Assembly: GCA_030633185.1 (NCBI GenBank)
Contig: DAOVTG010000007.1
Span: 1-26,616, forward strand
DNA length: 26,616 nt
Reading direction: 5' to 3'
DNA from: Deltaproteobacteria bacterium
GTDB lineage: Bacteria; Desulfobacterota; Anaeroferrophillalia; Anaeroferrophillales; Tharpellaceae
Made by a program: the position numbers and the translations under genes
The notes under the pieces: model-generated
Databases searched by the model: none
Seen by the model: the letters and a program-made list of their open reading frames with translations, nothing else
Told to the model about the DNA's origin: nothing
Shown here: in pieces, positions 21,803 through 26,616 of the stretch
Layout of the letters: each line of letters starts with the position of its first letter
Numbering within the stretch: position 1 is the stretch's first letter

Positions 21803-22498
21803 CTAAAATTTTCCGATTTCGGCTAACTCCACCAATCCCACTCGATCGACAATTGATATCTTGGCCCCTTCAATGGTGACAAACCCCTCCCGTTGCAGTT
21901 TGCTCAACATTCTTGAGAGGGTTTCCGGAATCGTACCCAGCAAACTGGCTAACTGAGTTTTGGATAGTTCCAGCTGCAAATCACCAGTCGACTGTTTTTT
22001 ACTTAAATACAGCAGATGGGCCGCCAAACGCCCGGGAACCTCTTTTAAGGAGAGTGCGTCAATCATCTTGGTAAATTGTCGCAGACGCTGAGAGAGAACC
22101 GCCAGCAGACTGAGGCCCAGGGCCGGATTAGCCGCGACCAGAACGACAAAATCATCACGCGGTAAAAAGACCAGGCGACTGTTTTCCAGAGCCACGGCAT
22201 GGGCCGGAAAACTTTGACCGGCAAAAACCGCCACTTCCCCAAAAGGATCGCCGGGACCAAAGATATGCAGGATCTGCTCCTTACCATCCGGGGAGATCAT
22301 ATAAATTTTAACTTTCCCCTCTTTAACTAGGTAGAATCCACTCCCCGGATCACCTTCACTAAAGATAGTCGCCCGCCGTTTATAACTGACAACCATGGCA
22401 ATCCCACTTAACTCCCGAAGATGTTGCTCCTCCATTCCGACAAAGAGTGAAGTCTCGCCCAGCCATTTTACCAGCGATTTATCTCTGTTTTCAACCAT
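21803..22498 (-). CDS. Crp/Fnr-family transcriptional regulator
   Basis: Regulator of 231 residues: an N-terminal cyclic-nucleotide-binding-type barrel (FSEGDPGSGFYLVKEGKVKI, then GPGDPFGEVAVFAG), a dimer helix, and a C-terminal winged helix with LSKTQLASLLGTIPETLSRM. The recognition helix carries E-x-x-S-R (Glu192, Ser195, Arg196), the FNR-type reading of TTGA half-sites. The protein has no cysteine at all, so it cannot hold an FNR iron-sulfur cluster and must sense something else (heme, nitric oxide or a small ligand are family options). It diverges from the zinc-ribbon/ferredoxin/FmdE genes, with a TTGAC-type palindrome between. Confidence 0.93.
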   Translation of the reverse strand: MVENRDKSLVKWLGETSLFVGMEEQHLRELSGIAMVVSYKRRATIFSEGDPGSGFYLVKEGKVKIYMISPDGKEQILHIFGPGDPFGEVAVFAGQSFPAHAVALENSRLVFLPRDDFVVLVAANPALGLSLLAVLSQRLRQFTKMIDALSLKEVPGRLAAHLLYLSKKQSTGDLQLELSKTQLASLLGTIPETLSRMLSKLQREGFVTIEGAKISIVDRVGLVELAEIGKF

Positions 22499-22533
22499 AT
22501 TTCACCATAAAATAAGAAATATTCGACTACGAT

Positions 22534-22560
22534 TTGATGGCTAAGTAAAAATTTCGATAG
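22534..22560 (+). repeat. Left-half copy of the repeat family (R10)
   Basis: TTGATGGCTAAGTAAAAATT then TCGATAG matches the left end of the full copies, then stops. It lies in the regulatory gap between the Crp/Fnr gene and the FmdE-type operon, 12 bases before the palindrome. Confidence 0.88.
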
Positions 22561-22572
22561 TATTTCAGCAGG

Positions 22573-22586
22573 TTGACTTAAGTCAA
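22573..22586. promoter_or_regulatory. Perfect 14-bp palindrome, probable Crp/Fnr-type operator
   Basis: TTGACTTAAGTCAA is a perfect palindrome with the TTGA(C/T)-N4-(G/A)TCAA layout used by FNR/DNR-type proteins. It lies 75 bases upstream of the crp/fnr-like gene and 120 bases upstream of the zinc-ribbon gene. The neighbouring regulator has the matching E-x-x-S-R recognition helix, so autoregulation and control of the divergent operon are inferred. Confidence 0.65.
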
Positions 22587-22706
22587 TGATAATCTACTGC
22601 AAAGAGAATAAAAAGACAATAACAATACACTTAAGAGTGGTTGCCAAATTAAATCAGCCGCAAATTATTCTAACAACCCATTTCAATCATAATTGGAGGA
22701 AATGCC

Positions 22707-23438
22707 ATGCGCTGTCCCGGCCAAGATTCCCGTTACTGGAAACATGATGCAATCTTCGATTCCAACTGCCCCGAATGTGGCACAGAAATCGAATTTTTCA
22801 AAGATCAAACTACCTGTAAATGTAAAGGTTGCGGTAAACAGGTGGTCAACCCGAGAATGGATTTTGGCTGTGCCTCTTACTGTCAATACGCTGAACAGTG
22901 TATGGGAGAGCTGCCGCCCGAACTGCTCGCCAGTCGTGACGACCTGCTTAAAGACCGGGTCGCCCTCAAGATGAAACTCCATTTTCACAAAGATTTTAAG
23001 AATGTCGGCCAGGCGACTAAAGTAGCCCGTTTCGCCGCCAAGATTGTTCCCGAAGAGGGAGCGAGCCCGGCGGTCGTCCTTTGCGCCGCCTACCTCCATA
23101 ACATCGGAGCTAAACTGGCCAACAAAAGCGAAACTCCCCCATCCCTGAAAGAATTAGAGGATGAAGCCGTTCGCATCGGCCGGGAGATTCTCGACAAGCT
23201 TAAAGCCAAAGAGGAGTTGACCCAAGAGGTTATAGCAATCCTGGATCACGTCTACCACCCCGGCGACAATGAAAGTCTGGATTATAAGTGTGTAAAAGAT
23301 GCCCTTAAAATCTATCAATTGCAGCTTCTAAATAAAGAGACGCCTTTTACCCAAGCCGAATTTGACGCCCACATTGAAGGTGATTTTTTAACCAACAGCG
23401 GGCGTGAGTTAGCCAGCAAAAGCATTATTATAAACTAA
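22707..23438 (+). CDS. Cysteine-rich zinc-ribbon protein with degenerate HD-like domain
   Basis: The 243-residue protein has a cysteine-rich N-terminal third (Cys 3, 21, 24, 37, 39, 42, 55, 59 and 65, including CPEC and CKCKGC), probably binding zinc or iron. An HD-phosphohydrolase-like helical domain follows (about 90-205): AAYLHNIGAKLA has His-Asn where HD enzymes have His-Asp, and the preceding first His of the motif is not seen. A later HVYHP supplies two histidines. It may have lost or changed hydrolase activity. GGAGG precedes the ATG. It leads an operon with a ferredoxin (start 17 bases on) and FmdE, so a redox or metal-related role is likely. Confidence 0.78.
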   Translation: MRCPGQDSRYWKHDAIFDSNCPECGTEIEFFKDQTTCKCKGCGKQVVNPRMDFGCASYCQYAEQCMGELPPELLASRDDLLKDRVALKMKLHFHKDFKNVGQATKVARFAAKIVPEEGASPAVVLCAAYLHNIGAKLANKSETPPSLKELEDEAVRIGREILDKLKAKEELTQEVIAILDHVYHPGDNESLDYKCVKDALKIYQLQLLNKETPFTQAEFDAHIEGDFLTNSGRELASKSIIIN

Positions 23439-23455
23439 AACAACGGAGAGTGGAC

Positions 23456-24211
23456 ATGAAGATTTTACGAAAGATTATCGAGATCGATGAAGAGTTGTGC
23501 GACGGCTGCGGCCAGTGCGTTCCGGCTTGCGATGAAGGCGCTATTCAAATAATTGATGGTAAGGCCAAAACCGTCGCCGAGAAATATTGTGACGGTCTTG
23601 GTGCCTGTCTGGGAGATTGCCCTCAGGGAGCGATCACCATAGTTGAAAGGATGGCTGAAGATTTCGACCCTGAAGCGGTTGAAGAGTACCTTAAATACCG
23701 CGAAGAGGCCGACAAAACCGACGAAAAAAGTTCGTCCGATGCACCGGAGACTCTGGCCTGCGGTTGTCCTTCGACCCAGATGCAGACCCTTTCAAGTTGC
23801 AGTTGTAACGACACTAAAGAGGTTTCCGGCGGCCCGGCACCAGTTTCCGCTCTCGGCCACTGGCCGATCCAGATCCGCTTGATCCCGGCCCATGCTCCGT
23901 TTCTGAACAATGCCGACATTCTTATCTTGGCTGACTGTGCCGCCGTGGCCTACGCCGCCCTGCACCAGGAGTTACTAGGCGATCGCGTCGTCATGATGGG
24001 CTGTCCCAAATTTGATGATCTGCCCGATTATGAAGAACGTTTTACAGAAATGTTTAGCAAAAATGAGATCAAAAGCGTAACCGTAGTCACCATGGAAGTT
24101 CCCTGCTGCTCAGGACTCCCGGTAGCCGTCAAAAACGCCCTGCAAAAGGCGGGCAAAATCATGCCATTTAAAGAGATGGTGATTAATCTTAAAGGCGAAG
24201 TATTGAAATAA
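23456..24211 (+). CDS. Cysteine-rich ferredoxin-domain protein
   Basis: Protein of 251 residues with an N-terminal two-cluster ferredoxin domain. The first motif is complete (Cys 15, 18, 21 and 25, CDGCGQCVPAC). The second reads CDGLGACLGDC with Leu48 in place of one ligand, leaving Cys 45, 51 and 55. Further cysteines follow: 102, 104, 115, 117, 161, 183 and the pair 217-218 (PCCSG). The C-terminal half (about 130-251) looks like a Rossmann-type domain, not recognised further. It probably transfers electrons within the FmdE operon. The ATG at 23456 is seven bases after GGAG; a GTG at 23450 is the alternative. Confidence 0.85.
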   Translation: MKILRKIIEIDEELCDGCGQCVPACDEGAIQIIDGKAKTVAEKYCDGLGACLGDCPQGAITIVERMAEDFDPEAVEEYLKYREEADKTDEKSSSDAPETLACGCPSTQMQTLSSCSCNDTKEVSGGPAPVSALGHWPIQIRLIPAHAPFLNNADILILADCAAVAYAALHQELLGDRVVMMGCPKFDDLPDYEERFTEMFSKNEIKSVTVVTMEVPCCSGLPVAVKNALQKAGKIMPFKEMVINLKGEVLK

Positions 24212-24218
24212 CTTTCTC

Positions 24219-24230
24219 GTAACTATTCAG
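24219..24230 (-). repeat. Short dispersed repeat CTGAATAGTTAC, minus strand
   Basis: It lies directly downstream of the ferredoxin gene, at the edge of the segment that carries the hipA/hipB relic. Confidence 0.6.
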
Positions 24231-24238
24231 CGTAATTT

Positions 24239-24571
24239 TTGTCAATGTTCAGCATCTTCAGCTTCCGGAACCCTGATATTATCGAGTTTCAGTATATTAC
24301 GAAAAAGTTTTCAAATATCAATATTTCTCCAGCCTACGATGTGGTTTGTACGGTGCCTTATATTTTTCGCGATAAACCGGCATTAACCCAGCAAGAGACT
24401 GCCATCAAAGCTGGTATCAGCCGGCCGACACTGAGCCGAATGGAACAGGGGAAATTCGCAAATGTGTCGGTTAGAGCCCTCTTCATCATCCTCGATACAC
24501 TCGATTACAAGATTGAAATTATTGCTAAAAACAGCATTGATCTGCCGGTTTTAAAACAGAAATATAATTAA
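24239..24571 (+). pseudogene. hipA/hipB toxin-antitoxin relic with surviving Xre-type HTH
   Basis: The frame encodes about 110 residues with two unrelated halves. Residues about 24-48 (KFSNINISPAYDVVCTVPYI, then FRDKPALT) look like the C-terminal HipA kinase segment normally written PAYDVVCT-x2-YI-x2-D-x2-ALT. Residues about 50-100 (QQETAIKAGISRPTLSRMEQ, then GKFANVSVRALFIILDTL) are a HipB/Xre helix-turn-helix. They join at the shared ALT/LTQ stretch. There is no usual ribosome site, and no complete kinase is nearby. It interrupts the ferredoxin-FmdE operon in the remaining 380-base gap. A small functional HTH protein is the alternative. Confidence 0.55.
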
Positions 24572-24591
24572 TCTTCTAAGGAGAAGTTACA

Positions 24592-25116
24592 ATGATGATC
24601 GATTATGACAAAATGATAGCCTTCCACGGTCACAGTTGTCCGGGACTGGCTATGGGTTACCGGATGACAACTGCAGCGATGAACTATCTCTCGCAGTACC
24701 GCTCTGAGGATGAGGAGCTGGTCGCAATTACCGAAAATAACGCCTGCGGTGTCGATGCCCTGCAGTTTATCAGCGGCTGTACCTTCGGCAAGGGCAACCT
24801 GATCTTTAAGGATTATGGCAAACAGGCATATACCTTCTACTCCCGTAAAAACGGTCAGGGAATTCGAGTGGTTCTTAATCAGGCGGCGATTCCTGGAGAC
24901 CTGAGAAGTAATCGGCAAGCTTTTATCGATTGGCTCCTGGCAGCCGATGAGGCTGAAATTGTCTCTTTGCAGCCGGTTACAATCGATGAACCGGGAAAAG
25001 CCCGGGTTATGGCCTCAGTGGTCTGTGACTTTTGTGGTGAGGCGGTTATGGAGACCCGTATCACTTCACAGCAAGGTAAAAATATCTGCATTCCCTGCCG
25101 TGAGAAAAAAGCCTAA
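24592..25116 (+). CDS. FmdE-family protein with C-terminal zinc ribbon
   Basis: The 174-residue protein matches formylmethanofuran dehydrogenase subunit E-like proteins: FHGHSCPGLAMGYR (His12, His14, Cys16), ENNACGVDALQ (Cys52), GCTFGKGNLIFKDYGKQAYT (Cys63), and a terminal zinc finger (Cys145, 148, 166 and 169). In bacteria without methanofuran, FmdE homologues often lie near molybdenum/tungsten or redox genes, and their exact role is unsettled. AAGGAGA precedes two adjacent ATGs (24592 and 24595). It closes the operon begun by the zinc-ribbon and ferredoxin genes; a repeat starts 16 bases after the stop. Confidence 0.93.
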   Translation: MMIDYDKMIAFHGHSCPGLAMGYRMTTAAMNYLSQYRSEDEELVAITENNACGVDALQFISGCTFGKGNLIFKDYGKQAYTFYSRKNGQGIRVVLNQAAIPGDLRSNRQAFIDWLLAADEAEIVSLQPVTIDEPGKARVMASVVCDFCGEAVMETRITSQQGKNICIPCREKKA

Positions 25117-25132
25117 TCCGTTCCTGACGAAA

Positions 25133-25175
25133 ACTTTTTACGACGCCATCCCGTGACTTTTTACGACGCCATCAA
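25133..25175 (-). repeat. Tandem terminus copy of the repeat family (R11)
   Basis: Two right-terminus units lie head to tail: ACTTTTTACGACGCCATC (25133-25150), then CCGTG and ACTTTTTACGACGCCATCAA. It is organised like R4 and R6 but with GTCG in both units. It follows fmdE by 16 bases. Confidence 0.9.
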
Positions 25176-25335
25176 TCTTTAGTTAGATCATGCTTTCTCC
25201 ATTAATGCTGAGCTCGATTTTGTCGATTGCTTTTTAGAAAATATGCGTTATACTTGGTAAGATATGGTCGATGGGGTTACGGCACGAAGGTTACGAAAAT
25301 CTGACTTGACACCAACAGATAACCTTTCAACATTT

Positions 25336-26325
25336 TTACTGCTGGCTTTGCAACTGCCGCAACTCCTGCATGAAGAGTCGAATTTGACGTTGTTTTACAG
25401 GTGACAATTCGCATTGTAAACAACGCTTCCAAGTTGCCAAGGCTGTATTCAGACGACTTAGACGTTCATAGAGGATAGCCAGATTGTAATAGGCTTCCGT
25501 AAAATGGGGGTTATAACGTAAAGCTTGACGATAAAGATTTACAGCCATGGTCAATTTTCCACGTCGATCTTCAACCAGAGCGAGGTTGTAATTGGCCTCT
25601 GATGAAGCCGGATACTTATTGAGAACCAAACCAAAAAGATAGGCGGAACGACGAAAACCACCTTTTTTAAAAGCTGAACAAGCCTGGCTAAAGGCATCCT
25701 GTACACCTTTAAGATTAACCAGATCGGGACGCCTGTAGTAGTGCTGATAGTACCATTTTACCCGGGCAATATATTTTCGGGTCTCGGCAAATGGCGGCGG
25801 CCCGCCATACTCTTCAACCCGTGAAGGGCCAGCGTTATAAGCCGCCAGGGTCTTCTCCAACGTGCCAAAACGATCCTGCAACTCCTTCAAATAGCTGCTG
25901 CCGGCCATAATATTAGCCACCGGATCAAAAAGATCTTTGACTCCATAACGACGGGCCAGAGCCGGCATTAACTGCATCAACCCTTTGGCCCCTTTGGACG
26001 ATACCGCCCGTGGATTAAAGTTGGATTCCGCCTTGATCACGGCCCGGATCAAGGCTTCAGCAAGACCGGTCTGCTTTGCGGCCCGGCGGATAAGAGAACC
26101 AAACTCGCTACCGGTAACCACCATCTTCTGAAAACCTTCAGGCCGCTTGGCGGTGGTCAGAAGAATGTTGTAACCATCTCCGGCAGACGCGTTATCGGTT
26201 ATATGAACATTGCCCTTGGCATCCTTGCGGCTGTAGATCGCGGCATCTGCAACAATACCTGCGAGCATTAGTCCCAACAACGTCACACAAAAACAGCTAA
26301 AAAAATTCCCGCAGAGTAGCTTCAT
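25336..26325 (-). CDS. Lytic transglycosylase (SLT) with DUF4124-like and TPR regions
   Basis: Exported protein of 329 residues. A signal peptide (about 1-28) is followed by a short DUF4124-like segment (IYSRKDAKGNVHITDN). The SLT domain (about 75-190) has IRAVIKAESNFNPRAVSSKG with the catalytic Glu in AES, AKGLMQLMP, and TLAAYNAGPSRVEEYGG. The last third has TPR-like repeats (EANYNLALVEDRRGKLTMAV, then NPHFTEAYYNLAILYERLSR), likely for protein contacts. It cleaves peptidoglycan in the periplasm, possibly to insert an envelope machine. Only three bases separate its ATG from the stop of the LamG-domain gene, so translation is coupled; its own ribosome site is poor. Confidence 0.92.
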   Translation of the reverse strand: MKLLCGNFFSCFCVTLLGLMLAGIVADAAIYSRKDAKGNVHITDNASAGDGYNILLTTAKRPEGFQKMVVTGSEFGSLIRRAAKQTGLAEALIRAVIKAESNFNPRAVSSKGAKGLMQLMPALARRYGVKDLFDPVANIMAGSSYLKELQDRFGTLEKTLAAYNAGPSRVEEYGGPPPFAETRKYIARVKWYYQHYYRRPDLVNLKGVQDAFSQACSAFKKGGFRRSAYLFGLVLNKYPASSEANYNLALVEDRRGKLTMAVNLYRQALRYNPHFTEAYYNLAILYERLSRLNTALATWKRCLQCELSPVKQRQIRLFMQELRQLQSQQ

Positions 26326-26328
26326 TTT

Positions 26329-26616
26329 CTATTCTATTTTATCCATAAGCACAATAATTTGTGCTTCACTCAAAGTTTCTGCAAAGAAATTAACCTCATC
26401 CATCCAACCTCTGAATAAATTACACACCACATCTTTATTGTTTCCACTTTGGCAGGTTCCGGCACCAATAGTAAAATGTATTTTATCGTCAAACACATTA
26501 CAATCGATCGATGGCAAACCCGACTCTTCTCGCTCAAGTACCCCATCTTTATAGAACCTGGGCACTGCATCATTACTCCCAACAATTCCGGTAGCAAAAA
26601 CCACTGCCAAGTGATG
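26329..26616 (-). CDS. LamG-domain (concanavalin-like) protein, C-terminal part, cut by the window edge
   Basis: The frame stays open to the right edge of the window, so only the last 95 or so residues are seen. They are the end of a LamG/jelly-roll domain: HHLAVVFATG with RFYKDGVLE (strand pair after the missing Trp), HFTIGAG, and RGWMDEVNFFAETLSEAQI, the usual end signature. Such domains bind carbohydrates or proteins in secreted, often large, surface proteins. Two cysteines (GTCQ and VVCN) may form a disulfide. It lies upstream of and coupled to the SLT gene. Apparent starts inside this stretch are not real starts. Confidence 0.8.
   Translation of the reverse strand, partial: HHLAVVFATGIVGSNDAVPRFYKDGVLEREESGLPSIDCNVFDDKIHFTIGAGTCQSGNNKDVVCNLFRGWMDEVNFFAETLSEAQIIVLMDKIE

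Noticed and set aside
1..25175. Dispersed repeats as a CRISPR array
   Set aside because: The copies are kilobases apart, not regularly spaced, and no cas gene is present.

Overview
The window reads as chromosomal DNA from an anaerobic, probably Desulfobacterota (deltaproteobacterial) bacterium. This is an inference from gene content: an ADP-forming acyl-CoA ligase, a TRAP transporter, a nickel-pincer lactate racemase beside an FAD D-lactate-type dehydrogenase, an FmdE-family protein beside a ferredoxin, and many short palindromic intergenic repeats. No rRNA, tRNA, CRISPR array or intact transposase was found, and no genus can be named.

Layout. 1-1.5 kb: a dispersed repeat, clpS, and a small minus-strand pair (unknown 94-residue protein, SH3 protein). 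1.8-11.9 kb: a plus-strand catabolic block with enoyl-CoA hydratase, fused ADP-forming acyl-CoA ligase, TSUP permease, FCD-type GntR regulator, TRAP genes dctP, dctQ and dctM, a malonyl-CoA-synthetase-like ligase, and a racemase-fold protein lacking both usual cysteines. It looks built to take up an organic acid, probably a dicarboxylate, and activate it to a CoA thioester. 12-18.2 kb: rfbC; the operon larA, FAD dehydrogenase, hexapeptide acetyltransferase; an AEC transporter; a TIM-barrel protein. 18.4-21.7 kb: a STAS protein, a small-multidrug-export-family membrane protein, and the divergent peptidoglycan genes mtgA and mltD. 21.8-25.1 kb: a Crp/Fnr regulator diverging from a zinc-ribbon/HD-like protein, a cysteine-rich ferredoxin and an FmdE protein, with a 14-bp palindrome between them and a hipA/hipB relic inside the unit. 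25.3 kb to the end: a lytic transglycosylase with TPRs, coupled to a LamG-domain gene cut by the window edge.

The most unusual content is a family of palindromic intergenic repeats, with at least a dozen full, partial or decayed copies. Full copies (about 128 nt) are one long imperfect inverted repeat. Arm substitutions are often matched on the other arm. Copies sit directly after stop codons and in three cases supply the stop codon. Two copies carry the same 24-29 nt mini-hairpin insertion at different places. Two identical 43-bp members in opposite orientation bracket the GntR-TRAP-ligase-racemase module.
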